From positions 25,215,820-25,279,819 of the forward strand of contig OY727096.1 in NCBI GenBank assembly GCA_963402885.1: a DNA stretch of 64,000 nucleotides. The letters are read 5' to 3'. The position numbers were made by a program, and so were the translations under genes. Positions 34,601 to 46,500 of this stretch are shown here, in pieces (position 1 is the stretch's first letter; the number at the start of each line of letters is the position of its first letter). This DNA is from Antedon bifida (lineage: Eukaryota; Echinodermata; Crinoidea; Comatulida; Antedonidae). The notes beneath the pieces were generated by a model. It had not been told where the DNA came from and made no database searches. It worked only from the letters and a program-made list of their open reading frames with translations.

Positions 34601-36899
34601 ATTCTTTTGTACACAAATTTTGTAAATAGAGAGGCATTTTAAAAAGCTATGAAAAATAAACGGTGTGGTAAAAAATGTTATCAGATGACTAAATATAGGT
34701 AATATAACTTGAATATTACATTTCTGGTATTTTTATTCAACTTCAGATTTTTATTTTCATGCTACAGCAAAAATTATCCACCTTATATCCACCATCTTTT
34801 TTCACCTTCTAGGGAGTCACCAGACATGTTATTACATTAGGTTAACTACCTAACTACTGAAAAAAAGCTCTTCCTGGTTTTTATGGAAGAATTTTACCAA
34901 ATTTTGTATTTGACCATACTAAGGAAATTCATGTTTTTTCATCTTGATTTCTGTTACAAATATTTGATTTATGTACAATTAACCAAATATTATATTTAAA
35001 ATTCATGCCTGTACCTGAGCTTTAATATGGATTACATACGATAAGGCCTATACTGTATTCTGAGATCATCAATTTTTCTTCTGCATATTGTTTTTACCGC
35101 AGATATGAAAGAAGTTGTGTATTACGTTAAAAGTCTATAAAAGTTATTTTTAGTTTTCCTACAGTTTCTTTCGATTGAATTTAAACCTATTGATTGAATG
35201 CTAAATCCTGGTACTGTTACTCACAAGTACAATAACCCTTTATAACTAAAAGGAATGAACATAATGATGTTTCTATTCTATCGCAAATTCGTTAATGCTC
35301 TGTCAACATTGTTTTTAAGGAAATACGTAGCCTACATGGCAACTGCAGTGATCAAAATCTAAATCATTCTGTTGTTTAACATTTAGAAAAGTAACACGGA
35401 GGGTTTCCAAAGGGAAACTTATGTGAAACCATCGATCGACAAATTAGCGAACCATTACATTTTACATGTATAGGGCCTATTATCATTTATTGTTATTTTG
35501 AAATACAAAATAATAATAATTTTTGACAGAATTCATGAACAATAACATTGACAAGGAAATAACAAACCGGACTAAAACTAGTACACTAAAATGAATGGTA
35601 TCACTCACGGTGTATTACAGTACTGTGATATCATTGCCTTTTTTCGATTATAAATCCAAAGTCATGTACGGGTCTTGATTTAACATTATATCAAAAGATT
35701 AAAATATCAATCTTTTAGATTGAATTTTTAAAATGTTTACGATTAGAGATGGTGGATTAAAATCGTGCGGGTGACATGTTCTTTCGTCTTATTGGGACCG
35801 TTTTCGTTGGTTTCAGTAATCAAATTGTTGATTGTGTTAGGCTCTCTGATCGTTCCCCATCGTAGATTATCACAGACATCGCAGACTATATGCTCAAATG
35901 AGGTTCTGCACAGCATAATACGACGACGATGATGATGATTATATTAAAATAGTATATCTCAAGATCGATTAACAATAGGGGCTACAAAAACAACGGAAAA
36001 AACATCTCTTTCCGAAAGATTAATATACACTGGGTTCTTTGTGGACATGAGAATGATATCGAGAACGTGTGCTGCAATGACTGGTTGCGGTTCCCCTGTC
36101 TTAGCTACTCTCACTTCACACTCAATATAACTAAAATAAATCTAATTCTAATTTTGCCGTCAGCGAAATTAATCTAAAACTCAACACTGTTTATGCAATC
36201 AAAATGTATAATTTAATTCTCTGTATTACCGTATGCCAAGCATGGGTATTGATTTACAGTCACCGCATATTATATTTTTGTTTTGACATTTCCAAATGAT
36301 ACTCGTGGTATTACTTTTATAATATCGACCAGGCCTTTGAAGGTAAAAATGACAACAAGCTCAGCATCGATCAGGCATTTCATAGTGCGAAGGGCGGAAG
36401 GTTTGTGCTGCTAATAATAACAATAGGGGTACAGTTGACTCATTCTGTTCGGCCGTGACTACACACAATAATTTGAATTAACTACTGTATATTTTATAAC
36501 CATGAACACCACTCCGTTACTCAACATTATGTTCGAGACCTTCTAACTAATACAGAAATACTAGTTTCAATTCATACATTCAAACCTCTCCCAATTGTGA
36601 CACCTCTATTCAGGGGACACCACTCTCAAGGGAATATTATGTATTAAATGTTATGTTTAAAACAGCTAATCAGAGGATACCTCTATTAAGGGGACACTTT
36701 TTGTGTCGTGGCGGTTAAAGGGCCACAGTTACTCGTTTTGGTTTCGTTTCCCTATGAAATATTGAAGAAAAATGATGATTCGAACTCTTTACTGGGAAGT
36801 TGACTCTATCCATGGAGAGTCCATATCCAACCGTTTACATAAAATAACTCTCAATTAATATTTGTGTTTATTAAAACCACTTACCTGTCGGTACGACAT
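28640..36899 (-). CDS. Unrecognised proline-rich, acidic two-pass membrane protein
   Basis: Minus-strand exons: first exon 36885-36899 (MSYRQ), then 30503-31958, 30287-30310, 29036-29080 and 28640-28743, all in frame, giving 547 residues. Three proline runs (near residues 74-86, 114-124 and 145-151) are typical SH3/EVH1/profilin ligands. A PPDY motif near 180 fits WW domains. Residues about 180-270 are very rich in Asp, Glu and Asn, followed by a basic Arg/His region. The end has a basic-cysteine juxtamembrane CTGCC, a first transmembrane helix, a loop of about 24 residues with an NTT glycosylation site, and a second helix (AIGAGVLALLFLIIMILMAC) ending NDLYKI. Both termini are probably cytosolic, so the long N-terminus looks like a cytoskeletal or signalling scaffold. 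I do not recognise the family. Confidence 0.75.
28882..28912. mobile_element. MITE family B, terminal fragment
   Basis: Only the end CACATAAAGTGTGATAG followed by TCTAGACAGAGC remains. Located in an intron of the membrane-protein gene. Confidence 0.5.
30148..30250. mobile_element. MITE family B, short copy
   Basis: Left end CTCTGTCTACACTATCGATC, right end AAAGTTTGATAGTGTAGACA; the body is reduced to about 40 bp. It ends 36 bp from a 24-nt coding exon of the membrane-protein gene. Confidence 0.75.
32760..32792 (-). CDS. Alternative first coding exon of the membrane-protein gene
   Basis: On the minus strand, ATG GAT GCA and so on encodes MDAPMCVQTMK, ending AAG before a GTGTGG donor, in phase 0 with the large exon that starts VYNPGYAMNG at 31958. 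It competes with the more distal MSYRQ exon at 36885-36899, which has a stronger GTAAGT donor. Both give open products (553 or 547 residues), so alternative promoters are possible, or one of the two is spurious. Confidence 0.4.
34211..34345. repeat. Repeat family E, copy 6
   Basis: Contains CGGGCAATCCCCATTCAGG and CCAATCCCTATTCAGGGCAC, a tandem pair of a diverged unit. Confidence 0.5.
36590..36710. repeat. Repeat family E, copy 7
   Basis: ACACCTCTATTCAGGGGACA followed by ACCTCTATTAAGGGGACAC about 60 bp on. Confidence 0.55.
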
Positions 36900-37200
36900 C
36901 TCGTCTGAGGGTCCTTAATTCTAATTATCCTATAACATTACACCTGTGTTACAAAGTATAAACCACATAAACCTACACACAGTCCATATTATTACTATAA
37001 ACGATTAGAAGTCCAAAATAAGAGTGTCCGTCATGGATCAGTGCACATCAACTTATTGGCACTTTTACAGTAACATTGTTCTTACGAACAACAATTCGAA
37101 TAGTTCTTTCCGTCAGGTTTTTACATAATAAAGATAGTCCCTAGCTTGTCACACTCATTCATTCTCCTGTGTATAGAATAGAATATCACTATTTATAGTT
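36900..37200 (-). promoter_or_regulatory. Possible distal promoter of the membrane-protein gene
   Basis: Upstream of the MSYRQ exon on the minus strand are two TATA-like sites: TTTATACTTT (about 36955-36966) and a better CTATAAATAGTG (about 37187-37198). Either could place a start in the leader of this exon. No experimental support is visible. Confidence 0.25.
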
Positions 37201-39060
37201 GAAAAGGTTAATTCATTTCTGGATATTGAAATGGCACCTATTGTGACAGTGTTACTGAAGCGAGAACTGTTGCCACAGGATACAATTTGGCCGAATGAAG
37301 CGTGAATTTCCTAGTCTTTCATGGATTCCATCTAATCGTGACTAGTTTCAATTTAAGGGACAATAAGCTACATAATTTAAGCATTTGTAATGACTAAAGA
37401 TATAAATATTAACGGCCATAAGTTCGTTTAGTTAGTAGAGTTGGCCTAATTGTCCAGAGAATAGCCGGCCTTATAAGATGTTCTATAAGACGGATAAAAT
37501 TATGAAGATTATAAGCTCTTAATGGCCTGAACTAACAAACTAAACGGGACATGTTCAAAGTTCTAGCTAAGTACGGTAAAGTGCAGATTCGAAGTCGTAG
37601 GCTACATAATTGGAACGCTTTGCCAAATCGTCGCTCAAGAGTGACACAATACCACAATTAAAGTACAACCCATCAGAAGAAGTTGAATGGAGATAATTAT
37701 TTTGTGGAATAAATGAGTTAAAACTCTACTTTCTTTTTTAAAAAAAAATCAAGGTAAATAAACTTGAACTTGAGTACGGAATAAACTTCACTTTGTGTTT
37801 TTAATAAACGTTAACACATTACAGACCATGCTTCAACATTGTACTGAGGCCTATTTTCAATTTCTCGACTGGCATTTTAAGTCAGTGACATTCGTTGCTG
37901 AAGAAACACCACAATCGCAATCCCGTGATTTTTGTGGAGAGTGTTTGAAAACGTCAATCAATAAACAGAAAAAAAAATCTTGTTACTATTGAAAAAGAAG
38001 CATGTTACTTTGAGTCTTGGAAATGGACTTCGGATCATCCACACACAGTCAAATCAAGATTCCTTGCCACACGTTATAGAGAGGGCGCTAGAAATGTAAT
38101 TGTTAGGTATCACATCACGAGTAAATACTCAACTGGAAACTATTTACCTGAAAAAATAGTCAAATTGTCTGACAGGCAATGGTTGTTTGTTAAATTTAAC
38201 CGTTTATTTTGTCTTATTTTTATTACTTTTTTTTATTAAAAATTGTATTATGAAAACATTATTTCTGTCCGATTTTATTAATCGTCATTCATGTTTTTGG
38301 AGAACAACATCTTTAAACTACCGACCAAAATGAAATATAGAGAACATAACTTTAAACATGTTGGTACTTACTTACAGGATTACACTGAATTTTATAATAA
38401 TTAAAATTATGATTATGTAGGAAAATTGGAATTAAACCGGAATGTGCCGCACATTTCATTTAACACAACACTGTGCGTGTAAAAGTGATAAAACAACAAA
38501 AGCAAAGTATAAATTCATGCTATTTTAAAACATTTGGGAACAAATATTTTAAATCGTGCATTAGTATATGATGACCTAAAAATCGAATGGCCAATACGTA
38601 TTGCTTAACACACAAAACCGGAAATTGCACGTTTTCGTAATTTAATTAATTCGACAAACATAGCTACTTGGCCAACATTAATAAAATATACAATGGATGT
38701 TCTGTTTAAAATATTAATATAGGCATATAGAATATAGAATATAGGCCTAAAATAATTATAAAAAAAATGTTCGGTCAGAGTGACTTAATGAATTGACCTG
38801 GACATTTAGTTTAGTAATGTGACTTGTTTGGTCACACCGACAAATTGGTAAAAGACGAGGTATTGCAGAGCTGATTTAAAATAAATGTATTTTGTAGACT
38901 TAAACTACAAAGATCTAAGCTTAGAAATCAGAACAGAAAGTTCATAAACAAGTAGTAATTACGTGAAATTATTAGCTAATTGAGCAGTGACTTAGTATTT
39001 CAGTTTGCTGATTAAATCAGTCCTGCACTATGACCAGACGCTCGCTCCAACACCGACAAC
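37201..39060. other. Space between two divergent genes
   Basis: Separates the membrane-protein gene (minus) from the ZNF800-like gene (plus). It contains a family D fragment (38146-38320, from TTTACCTGAAAAAATAG to ACAACATCTTTAAA) and otherwise AT-rich DNA with no exon recognised. Confidence 0.5.
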
Positions 39061-39070
39061 AGTTTCGGCC

Positions 39071-39102
39071 TATAAAAGTGTGTGTCGATCAGCTTGCGCG
39101 CA
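39071..39102 (+). promoter_or_regulatory. TATA promoter of the ZNF800-like gene
   Basis: TATAAAAG at 39071-39078 sits in a locally CpG-richer patch. A start about 30 bp on falls at GCGCGCAGTGC (A at 39102). Confidence 0.55.
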
Positions 39103-39224
39103 GTGCATGATGGGTAATTTACAAAACGGAACAATACCCGCCATGAAAGAAAAGCGAGTTGCAGCTGCTGAATCGCCACACAGTGGAGAAGAAAAATCAT
39201 AAATTTGTTGATAATTAACGCTTA
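39102..39224 (+). other. Non-coding first exon of the ZNF800-like gene
   Basis: Runs from the predicted start to CTTA before a perfect GTAAGT donor at 39225. The next acceptor is TTTTTATAG at 40761, 8 nt before the main start codon. The exon is inferred from promoter and splice signals. Confidence 0.5.
39107..39202 (+). CDS. Upstream ORF in the leader
   Basis: Two successive ATG codons open a 31-residue frame (MMGNLQNGTIPAMKEKRVAA and on to GEEKS) that stops 22 nt before the splice donor. It lies wholly in the inferred leader of the ZNF800-like mRNA. It could reduce translation of the main frame, or be a chance frame. Confidence 0.35.
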   Translation: MMGNLQNGTIPAMKEKRVAAAESPHSGEEKS

Positions 39225-40769
39225 GTAAGTAAATCAGCTAGTGTTTTAATACTTAGATGTGTATAGTGAACTGAGTAATTGTGTCTGTTCGTCGGATCTA
39301 TGTCTATTAAAAGAAATTTTAATGATTTTCATCACCGGTTGTTCGGCACACTCGTCGAGTTTCGGACGCTGTGCGTCATACTAGCCACCCAATTGTCGAT
39401 CTGATCTGTTCCTGTCGTAGTTTTGATTTTGATCAGAACAGTCGCTCCAAGTTTCAATTTTGTACCCTGATGAAGTTGTTTTTTATCAACTTCTTTCTCA
39501 CATCTTCGAATGTGTAATAATAGGGCGTCATATTTGCCAAAGCCTATATTTATTTGACAAGCTCTAATTAAATGAGAGAGAGTAAAGTTTTAGAGACATT
39601 TTTAACAGAAATTCTTAATCTTTTCTTTCGAAATCAAAAGTTTCGAATTCAATTTATTGATACCACTTTTTAGAGGCTAGACTAGGCTAGGCTTAAATAA
39701 GAATAAAGTTGATAACCTTAACTTTATTTTGTATTATATATTTATTTATATTTCTGTGAATTTCTGGGTTTCTACAGTACTGTACATTTGACATTTTCTA
39801 TATCACCATGTAATGTTCACAAACATTCTCACAGTATGTTTTTGTTCTGAAAACACTTTTGCAGCCTGTTCTTGGTCAAAACCTCTTTTATCATTTAGAT
39901 AAACGTACTTTTTTTGATCAGTGCCAACTGTTGGTTATTACAGCAGTAGTAGTAGAGTAGGCCCTTTATATTTTTTAAACTTAATTACAATTTAATACGC
40001 TGTCATTGCACCATACAACATTTGACATAAGGATAGGCTGCTTGACCGTCAGGCTTTATATGCCGTTCTGAATACAAATATAAAGGGTGACAAAAAAGCA
40101 AGCAAAATGTATCTATGCCTGGTACATCCGGTAAGACCCGATGATGAGATGAACTTAGGCTGTGTTCGGACTTTAAACCTAAAATTACTCTTAGGATTAA
40201 CCAGTCAAACTTTTCAGACTACAACAAAAGATTTACATAAACTGACAAAAATTACCGAGCAAGGTCATTTTGCATGCATCTTTTTACACTTAGTAAGGTC
40301 AAAACTGCTCCTTGTGGTTAATCAACTTGCTGTTTAAGTTAAAGGTGTACACTAATTGAAAAATCCAGCAACTGAAGTAGGTTTTTGAAACAGCTGGTTT
40401 CTCTTAAATTTTATACCTAAAGGAATCAGCACCACATGAACATTACAAATGATGTAAATTGTAAAATGCGAACGGGCCCTAATGAACTTAAATGTGCTTC
40501 GCATTTGTATTTGAATATTTAATTAATATCTGTATTAAAAAATGAGGAGGGTAGGGGTTGTGAGAAGGTTAGTTGACGAACCTCCAAAAAGTGTTCTGAT
40601 GCAGAGAACAATTATTTGGTGATTGTTTGTGAGTGTATAAACTATAAAAAAAATATTTAAACTCAATTAAAATCTGGAAGAAAATGAATGTAAAATCCTA
40701 AAATATTTAACAAACTTTTTACAACCATCCTCATTTGTTATTTTTTTGTTTATTTTTATAGGTTGGAGT

Positions 40770-43400
40770 ATGGCAGATGAAAATGTCAAAAACCAAACTG
40801 CAACTATTAGTATTTCATCTAAAACATGTCAACTAATGAAACAGAGTGACCCAACGTTTGACGACTATATTCTCCTAACTTCATCGGATGATGAAGTTGA
40901 GAGTAAGAAGGATGAAAATGACCAACAGACGTTGTCGGAAAGTGCAATGGTTCCGGTTGATAACAACAATGATGACTGTTTATCCAAGAATGTATCCGAA
41001 CTTGACCCGGCTGACCCTACCGTTGTTATGAAATCTAGCATTGAACGGAAAAAGGCCAGCCCGCAAAATCTATTTGATGCATTCTTATCCGGTACACCAC
41101 TTTTACGACAAATGGTTCTTTTCGAGTCCGATGTTATTCTTGAGTGTAAATCGTGTCGTAATCTTTTTCGTAATGTCAACAACTTTCTAGATCATAAACA
41201 GTTGTACTGTAAGGATCACGTCCGTTCCAGCTGCACAACGAACGAGAAGATGTGTATGCAAAAATCCAAAGCATTGTGGGAAAACCATGAAAGGACTGTT
41301 GTGGTAAATCCTACTGATGATGCTTCGCAAAATATGAAAAAACGTAAACGGGCAAATAACGAGAGTAAAGGTACCCAAGTTAACCTTATAGGAGATTCAA
41401 GTGAACCCCATCTTTTACTTCGCGACATCCCTGCCACATCTGAAGCCATTGAACAGCAAGTGATTATCCCACGCAATATTATGTATTACGATGAATTAGA
41501 CAGGAGCAGTGCTTTTCAGCACGTACAGCTGCTGCACAACGATTTAGACACGACTAGATTGATTGGCGAAATCACAATGCGACAAGTACGCAAAGCAACC
41601 ATGAGGAACATTGAGAAACGAGATGCTCTTCACAACAAGCTGCAAAATTCAAATATTGACTTTTACATTGACTGTGATCCACAAGGCGTAGTGTCTGAAA
41701 AAAGTGGTAGCTGTCAAAAAGAGAAGGAGAATTCACCCCTTAAGAAAAAGGAAAAAATCCCATTTGTTAGTTTAACAAAAACACAGAATAATGATAATGA
41801 AACATCAAGAAGCGTTCCTAATAAATGCAAATTCTGTAAGAAAATATGTAAAAATTGGACAGCTTTAGCGTGGCATATGAGAATTCATAAAAGGCCGAAA
41901 TATAAATGTCCAACGTGTCATTACGAGACGCCGGCGTTATATCGTATGAAACGCCACCTTTTGCACGTTCACAATAAGGGTGTTAAAGAAGTTGATGAAG
42001 TAGTCAAACTAGTCGTCCAGAAAACTCACCAAAACAACAACAATTATAGCACGGAGACATCCGTAAATGAAAATGAACCGACCTGCGAGATCTGTAGCAA
42101 AGTGTTCTCTTCCAAACGTAACCTAGTCAGGCATAGAGAAATTCACAATCGCAAAGGTAAACGACCTGCTGGAGGAGTGATGCAAAAATCTGATAAGAAA
42201 ACAAAAAACGAGAAAAGGAATACGAATCCGGAAGAAGTTGAAATGGCCCGAAGGAATGTTTTCTCAATTGTTGATGAAAAAAATCTGCAGTGTCGAAAAT
42301 GTAAGAAGTCTTTGTCAGCATGGCGGCGATTGGTGCAACATTGTTGTAACCATTTTGGATATAATCGCTATAAATGCAAAGGATGTAGTTATGAAAACGG
42401 AGACTACACGCAGATGAGACGTCACATGATGTGTAAACATGGCCGACAGTTTAGGAGTATACAACAGATATCGGAAGCGATTCGGTCAATGAAAGTTGGC
42501 ATCTGGGTCAACTTTAGCCTAAGGTCAGAAAGAAATGAAACCAATGAATCAAACTTTAATATTGATAACAAAAAGGTGAAGAAAAATGAATCAAAGCTAT
42601 CGCAAAAGAAGAATTTGGTTCCAAAAAAGCTTTCCACAGAAACGAAGAAATCTGACGAAAAAAAGTCTCCAGAACAGAAGAAATTGCCATCTTCTGATCC
42701 AAAACCAGATCCAAAAACATCTTGTGCCGTACCAAAGAAGTTGACAGAGAGTCTTAATTCAGACCAGGAAAACAATGGTGTAGAAAAGAGATCTGAAGTA
42801 AAAAAGACGAAAGAAAAAGAAAGTTCTAGCAGCACACACAGCAGTCCTTCTAAAGATTCCCCGTCACCGGTTCGATCATCACCGCGGATAAACATGACAC
42901 CATCGTATGTACGTATCACTCCACTTCGTACTGCTAAGGAAAAGCAAGATGTAGCGATCAAGAAGGAGAAACTCGAAGAGGACAAGGATTCGAAAGATTC
43001 GCTTATGGATAGAAAAAATTTGAAGTGTTTAAAGTGCAGTAAACAATTCCAATATCTAAGCACATTGCGACGACACATTCATAAGCACTTTGAGCCAGAA
43101 AAAAGTACAAACACCGTGGTAGAAAAAACTCAAGACTGCTCGAAGGCGTCCATATATAAATTGATTAACATGCAGGATATGCGTTGCCTGAAGTGTTTTA
43201 AAAGATTCAACGATTTGTCGTCCGTAAAACGCCACGTTGAACGCCATCTTGGATTGCACTCGTATAATTGTCAATTCTGTGGTTACATTTCGCATAACTT
43301 CACATGGTTCAAACGACATCTAGTGTTGAAGCATTCGCATCATATTAAAGATGAAAAGCATCTAATCCAGTTGATTGGACAAATGAAAGCAACCAAATAA
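40770..43400 (+). CDS. ZNF800: ZNF800-like C2H2 zinc-finger protein
   Basis: One large coding exon (acceptor at 40761, start MADENV at 40770) encodes 876 residues. The N-terminus is acidic. A conserved block GTPLLRQMVLFESDVILE leads into the first, degenerate finger (CKSCRNLFRNVNNFLDHK, residue 126 on), the arrangement I recall for vertebrate ZNF800. Eight more C2H2 fingers begin near residues 353, 376, 439, 508, 536, 753, 806 and 834. Several are of the CxxCxYE type that ends in a long HxxxH. A Lys/Ser/Glu-rich disordered stretch separates finger six from seven (about 600-745). ZNF800 is a nuclear transcription regulator; vertebrate forms are about 660 residues, so this one has extra linkers. 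An upstream in-frame extension reads through intron sequence and was not used. Orthology rests on memory of the N-terminal block and finger spacing. Confidence 0.8.
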   Translation: MADENVKNQTATISISSKTCQLMKQSDPTFDDYILLTSSDDEVESKKDENDQQTLSESAMVPVDNNNDDCLSKNVSELDPADPTVVMKSSIERKKASPQNLFDAFLSGTPLLRQMVLFESDVILECKSCRNLFRNVNNFLDHKQLYCKDHVRSSCTTNEKMCMQKSKALWENHERTVVVNPTDDASQNMKKRKRANNESKGTQVNLIGDSSEPHLLLRDIPATSEAIEQQVIIPRNIMYYDELDRSSAFQHVQLLHNDLDTTRLIGEITMRQVRKATMRNIEKRDALHNKLQNSNIDFYIDCDPQGVVSEKSGSCQKEKENSPLKKKEKIPFVSLTKTQNNDNETSRSVPNKCKFCKKICKNWTALAWHMRIHKRPKYKCPTCHYETPALYRMKRHLLHVHNKGVKEVDEVVKLVVQKTHQNNNNYSTETSVNENEPTCEICSKVFSSKRNLVRHREIHNRKGKRPAGGVMQKSDKKTKNEKRNTNPEEVEMARRNVFSIVDEKNLQCRKCKKSLSAWRRLVQHCCNHFGYNRYKCKGCSYENGDYTQMRRHMMCKHGRQFRSIQQISEAIRSMKVGIWVNFSLRSERNETNESNFNIDNKKVKKNESKLSQKKNLVPKKLSTETKKSDEKKSPEQKKLPSSDPKPDPKTSCAVPKKLTESLNSDQENNGVEKRSEVKKTKEKESSSSTHSSPSKDSPSPVRSSPRINMTPSYVRITPLRTAKEKQDVAIKKEKLEEDKDSKDSLMDRKNLKCLKCSKQFQYLSTLRRHIHKHFEPEKSTNTVVEKTQDCSKASIYKLINMQDMRCLKCFKRFNDLSSVKRHVERHLGLHSYNCQFCGYISHNFTWFKRHLVLKHSHHIKDEKHLIQLIGQMKATK

Positions 43401-43510
43401 AAACTGGGTTCCTCTTAACATTCATGGTATTTTACATCAGAACAATCATCTTCATTATGTTATATAAAATTCAGCAAAACCTAGTAGTACTGCATCTACT
43501 GCTGTAACTA

Positions 43511-43516
43511 AATAAA
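43511..43516 (+). terminator. Candidate polyadenylation signal of the ZNF800-like gene
   Basis: AATAAA about 110 bp after the stop. Further AATAAA sites near 43660, 43730, 43825, 44835 and 45616 would allow longer 3' UTRs. Confidence 0.35.
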
Positions 43517-43519
43517 CAC

Positions 43520-46500
43520 CAAGGCTCTATTTAAATTTTGTCATAGAAATTATGAATTTGAATTAAAAATGACACTGTAGTAAGAGTATTTACAGTGTCA
43601 TGCTGTTTTGCATTAAAAAAAAATGTTGACCTACTTATGTTTTAGCTTCATTGCTTTTAATAAAAATGTGTACGTTTTGCATGCATGTATTATTCAATCA
43701 ATCAATAAAAGCGATTATTTTTTTATCAGAAAATAAAGAGGAGAAAATGGTAATTTAATGAATCGGCGAAGATCTTTGAAATCGAAATTTATGTGTGCTA
43801 TTATTGTATTGTACTTTTTAAAGAAAATAAAAATGTTTTACAAATTGTATATCTATCCAAATAATAATAATATTGGTCATTAACTGATAAAAAGTGGGTA
43901 GTGCTAGGGCTCCCCCTTTCTAAAAAGTCCTGGATCCAGCCATGTTACAGGAATTGGTTACTTAATTAAAGTTTATTAAAAAAGAAAGCAAATATCATTG
44001 TCATAATAGATATGGTGATTTATGTAAATTGTTAACGTTATATTATTATTAAACATGGTACTGTATAACGTTGATATGTTTTAATAGTAAACCTCAATGT
44101 ATGTAAAAATTGTGCTTTTATTTTTATGAATATTATCTAGAGAATAGATCTTCCATGAAGTGAACACTGTTCATGTATTAACTATATATTATGTTCATGT
44201 ATAAGGTAGTCCATGTCTTTGATAGACTTTGGTTGTAAGACAAGGACTATCTCTTTGCCATCAAGTCTGGTCAAATGGGACTACTTGCTTTATAACACAA
44301 GTTTCTTATTTTATACTATGCACTATATTTTTAAGACAAACATAATCTTATTACTTATGTTATAAATATTTATATCTAAAGCATTGTAGCAGCCGATAAT
44401 GTATGTTGTTAAAATGGATACCAATGCCCACAGTTTGAATTTGGATTAGAATCCTGGTTTGATCAGAAAATTCACTTATCTTTTGTGATTGTTAAAGAAA
44501 GAATATTGGATAAAAAAAATAGGTGAAATAGAATATGCCAATTGTATAGTGTTCTGCTAATACTGGTTATATTAGGTTATTATTAGTAGCTTGTAAATCT
44601 TAAGTTCTGGTTTCAAATCTTGTCTGAACCAGGAAATAATGCATAATGTTGATTGTGTGGTGGTGGTGGCAAATTGAGGTAGTCGCAGGAACTATCACAA
44701 CACGTTTTTTTGTATTCTGTGTGTGCCACATCATCAAATAGTCCAAAACATTTGCATTGTCTTGTGAATAGATTATTATCTACTTATACCACGTACTGTA
44801 GTTTATCTTGCCATTTACAATAACTTGAACAAATAAAGATTATGATATTGATTATTCACATATTTATAAATACATAATTAAACAAAGGCACAGCAGTTGT
44901 TTTCCATGTTGAGGAAGAAGTGGTTTTAAATCATCATATTTCGGCTCAACATGGATGGGTACACAATGCCATATAATTGCCTATCATGCTAAATATTTTA
45001 TCGTAATATTATAAATAAATAATGTCATATGTTCACAGGTTTACCTTATCACATTGTTTGCGACATTAATTAAGGCCCATTATAAATTGATTTTAATTAA
45101 AAATTGTAGGTAGATTCAATGATATTAGTGTATTTTGGAACTTGGTATGAAGTTCATATTAAAATGTTAAAATTTATTTAATTGCAATGCATGTCGAACC
45201 CCAATAATTTGAATTATTTGTTGCTCAATTATTATAGTAGTTACGTTCAATTTAAAGTAGTCATATAGTTTAAATTCTCAATTGTTACGTTTAGATTTGA
45301 AGTTTAAATCAAATTGGTTTAACCTTTTATTATATTCAATATGATTTTGGAAAACTTTACATTTTGGAAAACCCAATGTTTTGGGAAATTCCAATATATA
45401 CATTATATAATGTTGTCCATACTGTATGTCCATAGACAGAAAAATATGTGTTGATACCTAACAATGTGAGTGGTTTTAATTTGTGACCGACCAACAAACC
45501 CTGGTATTGAGAAAATTGTGATATTCCACAATTCTTGAACATATCCAATTTATTTTTTATCATAATATCCAGATGTACTTTTGATAAGTTTTGAGTAAAC
45601 TGTGTTTATTTGGAAATAAACTGTGATATAAGTCAGCAATGTTTTTAAAAGTAAATACATTAATTAGAGATATATTGTTCCACCCCCCCCCCCCCCCCAA
45701 TAGAATATGCCATTTTATGTCATCTAATTTAGTCATTCACTTTGACCAAAATTTGGATTGAAACAAAATTATTTACCTGAAAAATGTAAAGCAGCCAGTG
45801 GGTGTTCGATTGAAAAATTAATTTTTTTTTCATTTTTTTTATATGGAAGTGAATAACTTTATTAAAACTGAAAAATGGCCTATTCTATTTTATTAATCTT
45901 CATTTTTCATGTTTTTGGGGGACAATGCATCTTAAGTTAATGCAAATATTCAATCTAGCAGTCATTTCGACTCATATATTTTTGAGACTTTTTGACTCAA
46001 CAGCTACATATAGTCTAGTGGCAGGTCATGGAAATGTTGCTAATGATTAGGGCTTACAATAACAAACTTGTTTGTCTTAATGCTGAATTACATACACTGC
46101 TGCAGTGGGAATATTGATTCTATAAATCAAACACAAAAATTATTGATTAATGTCAACAAATGCTCTATTGGTTTCTTCTACATTTGATGTGATTAAGCCC
46201 AAGTTAAATTCTTTGCTTTCCATTTGCGAAACGCCTAAAATTATTGGCTCGACCTAAAGATAAAATGTTGAGTATTTACCGAGTGACAAACAATGTCTAC
46301 ATCCACACAAAAATATTGAATAAGTGCTCTTCTCTTCAATCTCATTTTAAATCAAATATTGTATTCACTGCAAAATGCTACACATTACAAAAAAATTAAT
46401 GGTTAAAAACCTTTTTATTCACAACTTTTTTTTTTATTACAATCAATATATAATAACAAAACCATGACACACATTGTTTTCTTATACAGCTCATGTGTAC

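Larger units (their letters stand above)
32800..36884. other. Long first intron or intergenic DNA
   Basis: No coding exon was recognised. It contains a possible diverged family A half (about 33518-33610, with GATTGGTCAAAG), family E copies at 34211-34345 and 36590-36710, and otherwise AT-rich unique DNA. Confidence 0.5.

Noticed and set aside
42422-43078. 218-codon minus frame opposite the zinc-finger gene
   Set aside because: Antisense shadow of the Lys/Ser-rich linker; the plus frame has nine fingers.
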